A DNA stretch of 64,000 nt from JAQBQB01 sp963846925 (lineage in GTDB: Bacteria > Gemmatimonadota > Gemmatimonadetes > Gemmatimonadales > Gemmatimonadaceae): NCBI GenBank assembly GCA_963846925.1, contig CAWJXW010000002.1, positions 124,001 to 188,000 of the forward strand. The letters are read 5' to 3'. Under the pieces are notes generated by a model. The model did not search any database and was not told the DNA's origin. It was given only the letters and a program-made list of their open reading frames with translations. Positions 1 through 9,575 of this stretch are shown here, in pieces; the first letter of the stretch is position 1, and each line of letters opens with the position of its first letter. Position numbers and translations under genes: made by a program.

Positions 1-620
1 CCCACGCTCGTGGCCCAGTCGAACGCGTAGAAGTTCCGCAGGGGAAAGGCACTTTGGGCGACGTCGGTACGGAGGACGCCGCACATCCGGCTATTGTCGT
101 TGGGGCCCGAGATGAAGCGCGCGATGTTCGTCGCGGGATCCGCCATCAGGGCGGCGGTGCCGCCGGCTTCGCGAACGAAGACGTCGCCCCGCATGAACGC
201 GACCCGCGACACCGCGCAGACCGCGTCGGGATTGGCGTCGAGCGCCTCAATCATGCGTCTCGCGTAGTCGGGGTGCCACCAATCGTCCGCGGGCGCGAAC
301 ATGAACAGCGGCGTGCGAGCGGACTGCAAGAGAAACCGGAAATTCCCGTAGTTCAGATTTCGCGGCTGCCTCACCACGACGACGCGCGAGTCGTGCGCGG
401 CATATTCGTCGCTCACCTCGGCCGTGTCGTCCTTCGAGCAATCGTCCGAGACGATGAGCCGAAAGTGGGGATACGTCTGCGCGAGCAGCGACTCGATGGC
501 ACGGCGGATCGTGCGGGCGGAGTTGTACGCCGGCATGCCGATCGTGAGCCGCGCGGTCGACGCCTTGGGGATTTGCGGCCCGCCCGTGTTCGCGGGACGC
601 GGCGCGGACGGACCGGTCAT
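1..620 (-). CDS. GT2 family glycosyltransferase (partial, 3' end off window)
   Basis: The product is a family 2 glycosyltransferase that would move a sugar from an activated nucleotide donor onto a growing glycan at the cytoplasmic membrane. The reverse-strand reading starts at ATG 620 and stays open to base 1, so at least 206 N-terminal residues are present and the C-terminus is missing. Seen are the GT-A nucleotide-binding start (LTIGMPAYNSARTIRRAIES), a VSDDCSKDDT segment, and a PADDWW metal/donor motif. The ATG overlaps the TGA of rmlB in ATGA, so the two are translationally coupled. As the last visible gene of the rml/wzm-wzt operon it may be the rhamnosyltransferase of the exported polymer; that substrate is inferred from context only. 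Confidence 0.85.
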   Translation of the reverse strand, partial: MTGPSAPRPANTGGPQIPKASTARLTIGMPAYNSARTIRRAIESLLAQTYPHFRLIVSDDCSKDDTAEVSDEYAAHDSRVVVVRQPRNLNYGNFRFLLQSARTPLFMFAPADDWWHPDYARRMIEALDANPDAVCAVSRVAFMRGDVFVREAGGTAALMADPATNIARFISGPNDNSRMCGVLRTDVAQSAFPLRNFYAFDWATSV

Positions 621-1739
621 GTGACCACCGGATGGCGAGTTTCGTAGTGGGCCTGAATCCAATTACGATAGCTCCCGTCCATCACCGAGGCCCACCACGC
701 CTCGTTCCGCAGGTACCATTCGACGGTTCGCGCCAGGCCGGAGTCGAGCGTCTCCGAGGCTCGAAGCCGAGCGTCCTCGCGATGAGACTCGGGTCGATGG
801 CGTAGCGCCGATCGTGGCCGGGCCGATCCACGACGTGCGCGATCAGCTCCGCGCAGCTGCTGCCGCAGGCGGCGGGACACCGCGGAAAACGCTCGGCCAG
901 CGTGCGGTCGCGGGCGAACCACGAATCCAGGAGCGCGCACAGCCTGCGCACGATGTCGATGTTCTTCGGCTCCGCCCGGCCGCCCACGTTGAAGGTTCGG
1001 CCCGGCAAGTCGGCGCCGATGACGCGGTCGATCGCCATGCAGTGGTCCTCGACGAAGAGCCAATCCCGCACTTGCTCGCCGTCGCCGTAGATGGGAAGCG
1101 GCTTGGCATGCAGCGCGTTGACGATCATGAGCGGAATCAGTTTTTCCGGAAACTGGAACGGACCGTAGTTGTTCGAGCAGTTGCTGATCGTCGCCGGGAG
1201 GCCGTAGGTGTGACGGTACGCGCGAACCAGATGATCGGACGCGGCCTTGCTCGCCGCGTACGGAGAGTTCGGCGCGTAGGGCGTCGTGTTCGACGAAGGG
1301 CGGGTCGCTCGGAGCAAGCGAGCCGTACACCTCGTCGGTGGAGACATGATGGAAGCGGACGCCGGCTCGCCACGAATCGGCCCGCCGCCACGCGGCGCGC
1401 GCGCCATCCAGGAGAACCTGGGTCCCGACCACGTTCGTTCGCACGAAGGCACCCGGCTCGACGATCGAGCGATCGACGTGAGACTCGGCCGCGAAGTGTA
1501 TGATCGAATCGATTTCGAACCTCGCCAAAACGTGGCGCGACGAGCTCCGCGTCGGCGATGTCGCCGTGAACGAACGTGAACCGCGGGTTGGATTCCGCGG
1601 CGGCGATCGTGGCAAGGTTTCCGGCGTAGGTCAGCGCGTCGAGCACGACGAGTCGATCGTCGGGGTGCTCGCGCAGCCAATAGTGCACGAAGTTGCCGCC
1701 GATGAAGCCGGCGCCCCCCGTGACGAGGACGCTACGCAT
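617..1739 (-). CDS. rmlB: dTDP-glucose 4,6-dehydratase, frameshifted
   Basis: RmlB makes dTDP-4-keto-6-deoxyglucose, the second step of dTDP-L-rhamnose synthesis. The extended-SDR family is clear from the Rossmann start MRSVLVTGGAGFIGGNF, the fragment IHFAAESHVDRSIVEP, the HVSTDEVYGSL segment, and the catalytic YAASKAASDHL with SNNYGPFQFPEKLIP. These pieces lie in three frames: shifts fall near 1535, 1270 and 750, and the C-terminal piece ends at the TGA 617-619. Added together they give a normal-length enzyme of about 370 residues with conserved order, so the shifts look like base-calling errors rather than decay. The gene follows rmlD and its stop overlaps the next glycosyltransferase start (ATGA). 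Confidence 0.88.
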
Positions 1740-2606
1740 TCGGTGAGCTCGCGTGACCGAGGCGACCACGCCGTACCGCCAGTGGGGCGGCGTGTAGCCG
1801 ATCAACCGCCACGAATCGTGTTTGTCGAGCACCGAGTACGCAGGCCGCGTCGCCGCCGACGGCCGCTGGCTGCTGTCGATCGGCTCGACCGTTGCGCCGC
1901 CGGGCAATCGCCCTGCGTCCGCCAGCGCGTCCCTGACGGCGACCGCCACGTCGTACCACGACGCGACGCCGGCATCGGTAAAGTGCAGCAGCCCGCAGAT
2001 CTCCGGCCGCTCGGCGACGCGCCACATCGCGACCGCTAGATGGGCGGCGCGCGTCGGCGTTCCGATCTGATCGTCGACGACGCGCATGGATGTGCCGCAG
2101 CCGAGCATGTGCACCGCGGTTTTCACGAAGTTGCTTCCGGCGCCGGAGTGGAGCCACGCGGTTCGAATCACGACACTGCGTGTGTCGGCCGCAAGCACTC
2201 GCCGTTCGCCCTCGAGCTTCGTTGCCCCATAGACGTTCACGGGACGAGCGACCGCGGCGGTGGAATACGGGTGGCTCGACGTTCCGTCGAAGACGTAGTC
2301 CGTCGAGACGTGCAGCAGTCTTGCGCCCACACGCTTGGACGCGATCGCGATCACGCCGGGGGCCACGCCGTTCGTCGCCATTGCCTCGTCGCTCGCGGTC
2401 TCGGCTCCGTCGACGTTTGTGTACGCCGCGCAGTTGAAGACGACGTTCGGCCGCGTGGTCTGAAGAAGCCGCTCGACGGCATCGCCGTCGCGAACGTCGG
2501 CATCACCGAGGTCCACCGCCGTAACAGTGGTATCTTGGGGAGTCGTTTCGCGGAGGGCGGAACCGAGCTGGCCTCGGGCGCCGAAGATCAGGGCGCGCGC
2601 CGTCAT
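1740..2606 (-). CDS. rmlD: dTDP-4-dehydrorhamnose reductase
   Basis: RmlD performs the last step of dTDP-L-rhamnose synthesis, NAD(P)H-dependent reduction of dTDP-4-keto-L-rhamnose. It has the N-terminal nucleotide-binding motif FGARGQLGSAL, NCAAYTNVDGAE, the catalytic LLHVSTDYVFDG followed by VNVYGATKLEGE, and the usual C-terminal tryptophan segment PPHWRYGV. The ATG at 2606 overlaps the rmlC stop (ATGA). No stop codon separates this frame from rmlB: the reading runs on through MRSVLVTGG. A TAG at 1732-1734 in the neighbouring frame, eight bases inside rmlB, is the likely true stop if one base was lost near the end. A genuine RmlD-RmlB fusion is the alternative. Confidence 0.9.
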
Positions 2607-3152
2607 TCGAACCAAGTCTGGGACCGGAATGACGCGGCGGACGCATCGGCCGCGGAGAGCATCGGCTCGACGCCCGCCGGCAGGGGCCATCGCACGCCGA
2701 TGTCGTCGTCGTTCCACCGGATCGCCCGATCTGATGCGGCGTGGTACACCGTCGTGCACTTGTACGACACGTCGGCCGAATCGCTGAGGACCAGAAACCC
2801 GTGCGCGAAGCCCGGCGGGACCCACACCTGCCGACCATCGCCGGCTTCGAGCGTGACGCCGGCCCACCCGCCGAACGTGGGCGACGAGCGTCGTAGATCC
2901 ACCGCGACGTCGAAAATCGAGCCAGTGACCGGCCGAACCAGCTTGCCTTGCGGATTTTCCAATTGAGCATGTAAACCTCGCAGGACGTGGCGTCCGGAGC
3001 GGGAGTGGTTGTCCTGGGCGAAAACGGTCGGCAAGCCAATCGCCGCGAAGTGCGCATCGTGAAACACCTCGATGAGGAATCCGCGAGCATCCGCGTGGAC
3101 GGGCGCGCGAATCACGCACACGCCTCGGCAGGCTGGTCGGCTCGGCGATCAT
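2603..3152 (-). CDS. rmlC: dTDP-4-dehydrorhamnose 3,5-epimerase, one frameshift
   Basis: RmlC epimerises dTDP-4-keto-6-deoxyglucose at C3 and C5. The cupin-type protein shows HADARGFLIEVFHD, FAQDNHSRSGRHVLRGLHAQ, and WVPPGFAHGFLVLSDSADV with a C-terminal substrate segment YHAASDRAIRWNDDDIG. The main frame is open from GTG 3121. The ATG at 3152, which overlaps the rmlA stop in TGATG, reads MIAEPTSLPRRV and would join it through a single frameshift near 3118, giving the usual N-terminal strand. I prefer 3152 because the coupling matches the rest of the operon. The end overlaps rmlD (ATGA). Confidence 0.87.
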
Positions 3153-4034
3153 CAGACTCCATCCTCCTCCGACAACCGCCGAAGATACGCGCCGTACTCA
3201 CTCGTTCCGAAGGCGTCGGCGAGCGAAGCGAGGCGAGTCGCGGTCGATGTATCCCATTCGGTACGCCACCTCCTCCGGCGCGGCGATTTTGAGTCCCTGC
3301 CGCTGCTCGACCGTCTGGACGAAATGGGTCGCTTGGACGAGCGAGTCGTGCGTACCGGTATCGAGCCAAGCGCTGCCCCGCCCGAGAATCTCGACGTGCA
3401 GTTTGCCGCGCTCGAGGTAGGCGCGATTCACGTCGGTGATTTCGAGCTCCCCGCGGGCGGAGGGCTTCAGCGACGCCGCGATGCCGACGACGTCCTGGTC
3501 GTAGAAATAGAGTCCCGTGACAGCGAAATTGGACTTGGCCGATGCGGGCTTCTCCTCGATTGACTTGGGCGCGCCGCGTCCATCGAACTCGATGACGCCA
3601 TACGCCTGCGGATTCGACACGCGATACGCAAAGATCGTGGCACCGCCGTCGCGCGCGGCCGCGCGCTGAACAGACCGCGGGAGGTCCTGTCCATAGAAGA
3701 GATTGTCGCCGAGCACGAGCGCCGATGGCCGCCCGTCGACGAAGTCGCGCCCGATGATGAACGCCTCGGCGAGGCCATTCGGCTTCGGTTGAACGGCATA
3801 CGAGATCTCGAGTCCCCACTCGCGTCCCGATCCGAGGAGATCCTCGAACGCCTGGCGATCGCGCGGCGTCGTGATGATCAGCAGCTTTCGGATCCCCGCC
3901 AACATGAGCGTCGTCAGCGGGTAATAGATCATCGGCTTGTCGTACACGGGGAGCAATTGCTTACTCACCGAGCGCGTGATGGGGTACAGCCGCGTTCCGG
4001 ACCCGCCAGCGAGAATTATTCCGCGAGTGTCCAT
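3152..4034 (-). CDS. rmlA: glucose-1-phosphate thymidylyltransferase, one frameshift near the 3' end
   Basis: RmlA makes dTDP-glucose from glucose-1-phosphate and dTTP, the committed step of dTDP-rhamnose synthesis. The signature LAGGSGTRLYPIT follows the start, then KQLLPVYDKPMIYYPL, LVLGDNLFYGQDLP, and LDTGTHDSLVQA. The sequence as given stops at 3198 after GYIDRDS. Moving one base near 3232 restores the family C-terminus ending SEYGAYLRRLSEEDGV and a TGA at 3152-3154 that overlaps the rmlC ATG. The start at 4034 lies 28 bp after the wzt stop, so it belongs to the same operon. Confidence 0.92.
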
Positions 4035-4062
4035 GGCGACGGGAACGAGAGATCGGACGAGG

Positions 4063-5289
4063 CTACGCCGTTTGCCGCTCGGAGTCGGGCGAGACGCTTG
4101 TCCGCGCGCCCAGCTTGATGGCGCGCCAGCGCGAATTCATTTGGACGTCACCGTAGAATGGCGAGCGTTCCATCACTTCAACCTGCAGGTGAGGACCCGT
4201 CGTGATGTCCTGCCGCGTCACCGAGTCCCAGATACAGGGAATGATATGATAGGTTCCTGGGGGAACGTTCATCTGGAGGACGATCTCGTACTCGAACTCG
4301 CCGTCGACCGGGAGCGGAATGTTCCGCTGTAGACCGGAGACCGAGTGCACACCCCTCCCCGTGCGCGGATCGACCACGGAGATTACAGGGACCCAGCCCT
4401 TGGGTGCGTCGTCGATCGCGGCGGAGCCGGCCACGGTGAACGTGATGTCCTCGCCCGATCGAACGACCTGTCCATCGGCAGCGAGGATTCGCTGGAATTC
4501 GACGCCCTGCCCGTCCTTGCCCTGGCCGCGGCCGGACATGCCGTGCAGGTATGCGTTGATGCAGTCAATCGCGGAGCCGGTCGTGCGAACGGCGCCTCGC
4601 TCGAGCAAGATCGCCTTCGTGCACAACTCGGCGATCCGATCCAGCTGATGCGACACGAGAACGACCGGCGCACCGGCGCTCGCCATCTGCTTGATCCGGC
4701 CGAACGCCTTCTGCTGAAAGCGGGCGTCGCCGACCGATAGCACTTCGTCGATGATGAGAATGTCGGGCTGAAGGTGCGCCGCGATCGAAAAACCGAGCCG
4801 CGCATTCATGCCGCTCGAGTAGCGCTTGACGGGCGTGTCGATGAACTCGGGGATTCCGGAAAAGTCGACGATCTCGTCGAACTTGCGGCGGACCTCGGCC
4901 TTCCGCATGCCCATGATCGCGCCCTGAAGAAACACGTTCTGCCGGCCCGTGAGATCGGGGTGAAATCCGGCGGAAATCTCGATCAAGGCGCCGATCGTGC
5001 CGTTCACTTTCACGAGCCCGGCCGTCGGTTGCATGATCCGGTTCAGGATCTTGAGCGTCGTGGACTTGCCGGCGCCGTTTCCGCCGATGATGCCGAGGAC
5101 TTCGCCAGGCTGCACCTCGAACGAAAGGTCCCGGACCGCCCAGAAGTACCGGTCGTCGGTCGGCTTCGGCTCACGGCCCGTCAACCGACGGAATGTGGCC
5201 GGGACGAGGTCGCGCAGGGAGTCATGGAGTTGGCCGCGGCGGAATCGCTTCCACACCCCCTCGAAGGCGAGATACGGCTTCGTCGTCAC
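4063..5289 (-). CDS. wzt: O-antigen/polysaccharide ABC transporter ATP-binding protein with Wzt_C-like domain
   Basis: This is the ATPase that powers export of a finished undecaprenyl-linked polysaccharide through Wzm. The ABC domain covers about residues 1-250: Walker A GIIGGNGAGKSTTLKIL, a YSSGMNARLGFS signature, Walker B ILIIDEVLSVGD and the H-loop VLVSHQ. After about residue 265 comes an all-beta C-terminal region ending YGDVQMNSRWRAI, typical of the Wzt carbohydrate-binding domain that recognises the terminal sugar of the polymer in Klebsiella and E. coli O8/O9a systems. GTG 5289 overlaps the wzm stop (GTGA). The 408-residue length fits two-domain Wzt proteins. Confidence 0.93.
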   Translation of the reverse strand: MTTKPYLAFEGVWKRFRRGQLHDSLRDLVPATFRRLTGREPKPTDDRYFWAVRDLSFEVQPGEVLGIIGGNGAGKSTTLKILNRIMQPTAGLVKVNGTIGALIEISAGFHPDLTGRQNVFLQGAIMGMRKAEVRRKFDEIVDFSGIPEFIDTPVKRYSSGMNARLGFSIAAHLQPDILIIDEVLSVGDARFQQKAFGRIKQMASAGAPVVLVSHQLDRIAELCTKAILLERGAVRTTGSAIDCINAYLHGMSGRGQGKDGQGVEFQRILAADGQVVRSGEDITFTVAGSAAIDDAPKGWVPVISVVDPRTGRGVHSVSGLQRNIPLPVDGEFEYEIVLQMNVPPGTYHIIPCIWDSVTRQDITTGPHLQVEVMERSPFYGDVQMNSRWRAIKLGARTSVSPDSERQTA

Positions 5290-6200
5290 GCCACCTCCGC
5301 AAAGCGGCTCGACGCCGACCTGAACACGTGGCTGCCGGTGACCACCAGCAGGATGGTCCATCCTAGGGCGTACGCGAGCATCCAAGGCGCCCACACCACC
5401 ACGTCTCCCTTGCGCGACGTCATCACGACGGTCGACATCAGGCTGTGACCGTGCACGAGAGCAACGTCCATCGCCTGAATGAAAGGAGAAAGAGGTAGCG
5501 CCATCATGATCGCCGCCCCCTTGGGACCGAGCATCTGCGGCTCGAAGAACACCGGCGTCGCGAAGACACCGAAGTTGAGCAGCACCTGCGTGATGTACTT
5601 GACGTCGCGATAGAAGAGGTTGGCGCAGCTCAGGAACAGAGCGCAGCCGACCGTGAACAACATGAGCAGAAGAAGCACGCCGATCACCCAGAGGCCGTTC
5701 CACGACAGACCACCCTTGTCGATGAACGGCATCGCGCCGGCGACGACCACGAGCCCGACCACCAGATCCGGGCTCTGCGCGATCACCGTCGACAGAGGCA
5801 AAACCTCTCGCGGGAAGTACACTTTGCTGATGAGGTTCGAATTGCCGATGACGCTGGTCGTCGCGCTCCCGAGCGCGCCGGCGAAGAACGCCCACGGCAG
5901 TGCCTTGGCAGCCAGCGATGCGATGCTCGAGCCTTCGAGCGGCGAGTTCGCCAGCGTAGACAGCACGATCCGGAACATCATGCCCGCGCCGACGATGAGC
6001 AGCGGCATCAGCAGCGCCCAAGCGAACCCCATCACGGCTTGCACGTAGCGCAGCGTCAGGTCGCGTCGGACGAACTGCATCACCAGATCGCGGGCGTCCC
6101 AGACCTCCCGGACGATCTCGACGATGTTCGCCTGCGGAGGGTGGATCGCCCGCGTGGGGCGCCCGTCTCCGCTAGCGTCCAGGGAGGTTGGTACCGTCAT
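5286..6200 (-). CDS. wzm: ABC-2 type polysaccharide transporter permease
   Basis: Wzm is the membrane channel subunit of the polysaccharide exporter. The 304-residue protein has a cytoplasmic amphipathic N-terminal segment (VWDARDLVMQFVRRDLTLRY) followed by about six hydrophobic helices, including FAWALLMPLLIVGAGMMF and LWVIGVLLLLMLFTVGCALF, and the late LFYRDVKYITQVLLNFGVF segment conserved in Wzm/TagG proteins. It is the first gene of the wzm-wzt-rmlACDB-GT operon. The 145 bp upstream to 6345 contains no gene and probably holds the promoter, although I see no convincing boxes. Confidence 0.92.
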   Translation of the reverse strand: MTVPTSLDASGDGRPTRAIHPPQANIVEIVREVWDARDLVMQFVRRDLTLRYVQAVMGFAWALLMPLLIVGAGMMFRIVLSTLANSPLEGSSIASLAAKALPWAFFAGALGSATTSVIGNSNLISKVYFPREVLPLSTVIAQSPDLVVGLVVVAGAMPFIDKGGLSWNGLWVIGVLLLLMLFTVGCALFLSCANLFYRDVKYITQVLLNFGVFATPVFFEPQMLGPKGAAIMMALPLSPFIQAMDVALVHGHSLMSTVVMTSRKGDVVVWAPWMLAYALGWTILLVVTGSHVFRSASSRFAEVA

Positions 6201-6345
6201 ACGGCTCTCGAGGTCGGCATGCTCAGGTCAATTTAGCCGCAGGCCGCCGGCACGGGGGCGCGGTCCTTCTGTACGCGACTGGCCGGCTTGCACTTGCAAG
6301 GGCCTGGTGCATCGCATTGCCAAGACGCCCTCGGCGTGATCCGGG

Positions 6346-7542
6346 TCACGCCGAACGCCTTCCGTAGGATGCGATTCTCGCGGATAGTTCGCTCAAATCC
6401 CGGCTCGATTCGCGCGAGTGAACCGGAAGGGTCACGAGCTCACGCACCAATCGGGCCGCGCCGGGCATCCGCGAATCGCCTACCAATAAAGGAGCGAGCG
6501 CGGGCAGCTCGCCGAGTTGCTTCGGATAACTGGCCGCGACGCCGAGGCGTCGCGCGGCTTTCGGATCGCCGAACCCGGCGAGGCCTTCCGCCGCGAGGAC
6601 GGCGAACCGCAGATGGCCGGAGGTCGAGCCGCTGGCACGTGACTCGATTTCGCTCAACGCCGCTTGGTGAGCGATCCCCGCGCGCAGCGTGTGCACGTTC
6701 TCTCGACGCTGTTCCGCTTCCTTGGATGACACTTCATGGGTAGCAAGCAGCGCGGCAGCCGACGCACGAGAAAGCGACGCCGGGTCGCGCGGCGGATGAT
6801 AGACCGTTTCCCCGAGTTCTAGGCCGGGAACGGCTTGCGGAATGCCGTAGAGCGACGGCCTGCCCAGTCCCCACTGCGCCGCGAGAACGGCCGCGGTCCT
6901 GAAGTTCGCCGCGCCTCCGGCGGCGGGCAGCGCGCTCGGCGACCTTCGCCCGCGACGAAAGAGAACGGCGCCGCCGGATCCGCCGGTCCACCCTTTCCCG
7001 CGTCCGAAGCTCACCGTACTGATGTCGCCGAGCGAGCCGACGGGCCTACGACGATGGGTTGCTCCGTGCCCCTGCGCCGCATCCTCGATGAGCGTCGCGC
7101 CGTGGGAAGACGCGAGGTCCTCGATCGCGTCCCAGTCGACAGGTACCCCGTACAACGGCGCGACGACGACGATCCGCGCGCCGGCGGCAAGAGACTGCTC
7201 CAGCGATTCGAGATCCGGCGACAGAGATAGTGGGTCGAGGTCGTACAAGATCACCGGGCCATTGGCGCCGACCGCCGCGGAAGCGACGTCGAAGCAGCTA
7301 AATGCCGGGAGGGCGACCGCGGCCTGGCGACCGATGTCGTCGCGCGCGCTTTGGATCGCGAGTTGAAGTGCCTGCGTTCCGCTTCCGCACAGCAATACCT
7401 CATCCGCGGCATATTCCCGGCGGAGCAACAGCTCGAGCTGGCTGACGCTGTCGCGATTCCCGCCGAGCGCGGCGGCCGTCGCAGCGGCGAGGGCGCGAAG
7501 CGGGATCGGGGAATAGACCGCGAGCTGATGCCTCAGGTGCAT
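6346..7542 (-). CDS. DegT/DnrJ/EryC1/StrS-type PLP aminotransferase
   Basis: The family uses PLP to aminate keto-sugars or related carbonyls for glycans and antibiotics. The 398-residue protein shows the fold-type I pattern: CGSGTQALQLAIQSARDD, ALPAFSCFDVASAAVGA, IEDAAQGHGA (PLP-binding Asp), and SFGRGKGWTGGSGG with the probable Schiff-base lysine in GRGKG. The lysine context differs from the common SFHxxK of sugar aminotransferases, so the substrate is uncertain. It lies 28 bp downstream of a glycosyltransferase in the polysaccharide cluster, which suggests modification of a sugar or an amino acyl decoration. The C-terminal half (about residue 230 on) is more divergent. Confidence 0.85.
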   Translation of the reverse strand: MHLRHQLAVYSPIPLRALAAATAAALGGNRDSVSQLELLLRREYAADEVLLCGSGTQALQLAIQSARDDIGRQAAVALPAFSCFDVASAAVGANGPVILYDLDPLSLSPDLESLEQSLAAGARIVVVAPLYGVPVDWDAIEDLASSHGATLIEDAAQGHGATHRRRPVGSLGDISTVSFGRGKGWTGGSGGAVLFRRGRRSPSALPAAGGAANFRTAAVLAAQWGLGRPSLYGIPQAVPGLELGETVYHPPRDPASLSRASAAALLATHEVSSKEAEQRRENVHTLRAGIAHQAALSEIESRASGSTSGHLRFAVLAAEGLAGFGDPKAARRLGVAASYPKQLGELPALAPLLVGDSRMPGAARLVRELVTLPVHSRESSRDLSELSARIASYGRRSA

Positions 7543-7570
7543 CGCCCGCAGATGCGCTCGACCTGCACGC

Positions 7571-8488
7571 TCACACCTCGGCGGGCTTCTGGCCGTTTCG
7601 ATGCTCCATCAAGACCCCGCGCACCCGCGACACCTCCATCAGGCTTCCCAACCAGCCCGGATGCCGGGTCGCGCGCCGCCAGAGGTACCGGGCATGCGAC
7701 GTGACGAGCGCGCGGTAGATCCAGCGAGGCGTCGCACCGGGGGGTGCCGCGCTCTCCATGCGGACTTGCGTTCGGCCAAGGCCGATCCAGTACTCTCGCA
7801 CGAAACGCAGCGTCAAGCGGTGCGCCACGACGTAATGACGAACCTTCGCAGATGGAACCCACACGGCTTGGAATCCATTCGCGGCGAGGCCTCTGCAGTA
7901 CGTCGTCTCGTCTCCGAGAATCCGGTCGTTGCCGTGCGTGCCAAGCCGCGTGTCGTAGTCTCCAGACGAAAACGCCGCCCGGCGAAACGCCATGTTTGCG
8001 CCGAAAGGCGGCTCGTCGGCGGCGAGCTCGCGCTCGACCGGGCCGAAGTCGCGAAGCGCCATGGCCGGCGCCAGCGCCTCCGCGTTCGCCCGAAACCAAG
8101 ACGGAGGATCATGCTCGAACCACGGCTCGATCAGTCCGCCGAAGTATCCGGCATTCGGCCAGCGCTCGGCCGCTCGCACGTAGGCGACAATCCACTCGGT
8201 GTCGACCAGCACGTCGTCGTCAGTCCACAGGAGCAGTTCGGCCGCCGCGTTCCGATGAACGCAATTCCTCGCATACGAGATGCCTTGACCTTTTTCAACA
8301 AGGCGCCGGATGGGCAAGAGATCGGCGTATCGCTCGATGACGGCGGGCGTGTCGTCGGTGCAGTTGTTGTCGACGACCAACAGCTCCCACGTAATCCCGC
8401 TCGGAATTCGGAGCTTGCACATCTGCGCCAGCGTCGCGTCGAGCAGCTTGGCGCGATTCCATGTGCAGATGGCAACGGTAACGTCCAT
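7571..8488 (-). CDS. GT2 family glycosyltransferase
   Basis: This 305-residue family 2 glycosyltransferase starts at ATG 8488 with VTVAICTWNRAKLLDATLAQ and shows LLVVDNNCTDDTPAVI, GISYARNCV, and LLLWTDDDVLVDTEW (the DxD-type metal site). The later FGANMAFRRAAF and ILGDETTYCRGL segments form the acceptor side. It has no transmembrane segment, so it should act at the cytoplasmic face of the membrane. It sits 14 bp after the FemAB-like gene and 28 bp before the DegT gene, so it is part of the same exopolysaccharide unit. Donor and acceptor cannot be read from the sequence. Confidence 0.9.
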   Translation of the reverse strand: MDVTVAICTWNRAKLLDATLAQMCKLRIPSGITWELLVVDNNCTDDTPAVIERYADLLPIRRLVEKGQGISYARNCVHRNAAAELLLWTDDDVLVDTEWIVAYVRAAERWPNAGYFGGLIEPWFEHDPPSWFRANAEALAPAMALRDFGPVERELAADEPPFGANMAFRRAAFSSGDYDTRLGTHGNDRILGDETTYCRGLAANGFQAVWVPSAKVRHYVVAHRLTLRFVREYWIGLGRTQVRMESAAPPGATPRWIYRALVTSHARYLWRRATRHPGWLGSLMEVSRVRGVLMEHRNGQKPAEV

Positions 8489-8502
8489 TCGTGACTCCAA
8501 AA

Positions 8503-9575
8503 TTACGGAAGGTGCCGCGAAAGGAGTGGACCGACTCGATTGGCCAACGGCAACGGAAGCCGTCGCCAGACAGCGGTGGCGACTCGAAAGGCCGGGCGAT
8601 CGGGGGATGGCGTGCTCGCCGCGCCTCCAGGCGACCACGACGGCCACGCAAGGGGACGGTCGTGCCCGCCCCATTGCAACTTGAACCGATGCGTCGGGCT
8701 CCCCGGCGTGGACCGGCCGAAGTTGAACGTATGGGAGCCGCGCTGCAATCGCCTGCTCCATCAGGTTCGCGTAGAGCAGCATGTTCGGCGCCAAGTGATT
8801 CAGCTCACGGAGCGACGACGCCCACGTCACTTCGATCTCGTCCTTCCACGTCAGACAACACGCCGCCGCGGCGGCGAGTCCGTTCGCCGTATAGACGGTG
8901 GTGAAAGAAACGGAGCCGCCAAATACAGTCTGCAGTCTCGTAAAGAAAGCCCGCGGCAACACGGGGGTGCCGAGGTCGCGCATGTTGCGGGAGAACACCG
9001 AGTAGAACGCGTCGAGCTGGTCGGACCCGTCGCGAGCGGTCATTCCCTCCTTGGTCGGGCGCCGAATCTGGCTGCGCAGCTTTGCCTTGAACGTCGTTGC
9101 CCACAGCGCCTCGACCGTCTCCGGAAGAGCCAGGTGAACGGCGACCTTCCGGTCGGACGGCGTCACGGGTCCGGGAAGCGGGTCGCGTGACCGCAACTCG
9201 AGCAACTTCACGCGCGTGCGGCGCGCGTCAGCGACGGCGTGCTCGACGAGCGCCGCCTTCGCGTCCGTCGTCTCCCAGCGGCCCGCCGTCGTTCATGAAC
9301 GGAATCGACACCAAATAGTGCCCCAACACGCTGCGCACTCGGACCAGCGGCAGCACGCCCCGCCACGTCCCGCCATGGTCGGAAGCCACGAGCAGCGCGG
9401 TCTCGTGGCCGAGGATGTTCCTCAGCACGTCGCGCCAACCGGAACGATGACACATCGTGCTGTCAGCCTGGGCCGCGACGAACGCGTCCCAGGCGGCCAC
9501 ATCGTCGGTCTCGATGACCCGGAGCGGGTTCGGGGCGGCGAGCATCTCACGCGGATCGGACGAGACAGCACTCAC
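8503..9575 (-). CDS. FemAB-like (GNAT-fold) protein of the XrtA/PEP-CTERM type, two frameshifts
   Basis: The protein resembles the FemAB-related acyltransferases found next to exosortase A exopolysaccharide loci. Three frames join. The N-terminus from GTG 9575 includes STMCHRSGWRDVLRNILGHE and VSIPFMNDGGPLGD. The middle, from about 9215, includes AKLRSQIRRPTKEGM, RNMRDLGTPVLPRAFF and NMLLYANLMEQAIAARLPY. The C-terminus from about 8740 has FNFGRSTPGSPTHRFKLQWGG. That last motif is characteristic of the XrtA-associated subfamily. Shifts lie near 9220 and 8740; about 355 residues result, the normal size. The start overlaps the deacetylase stop (GTGA). It probably transfers an amino-acyl or acyl group onto the exopolysaccharide; this is inferred from the family. 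Confidence 0.8.
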
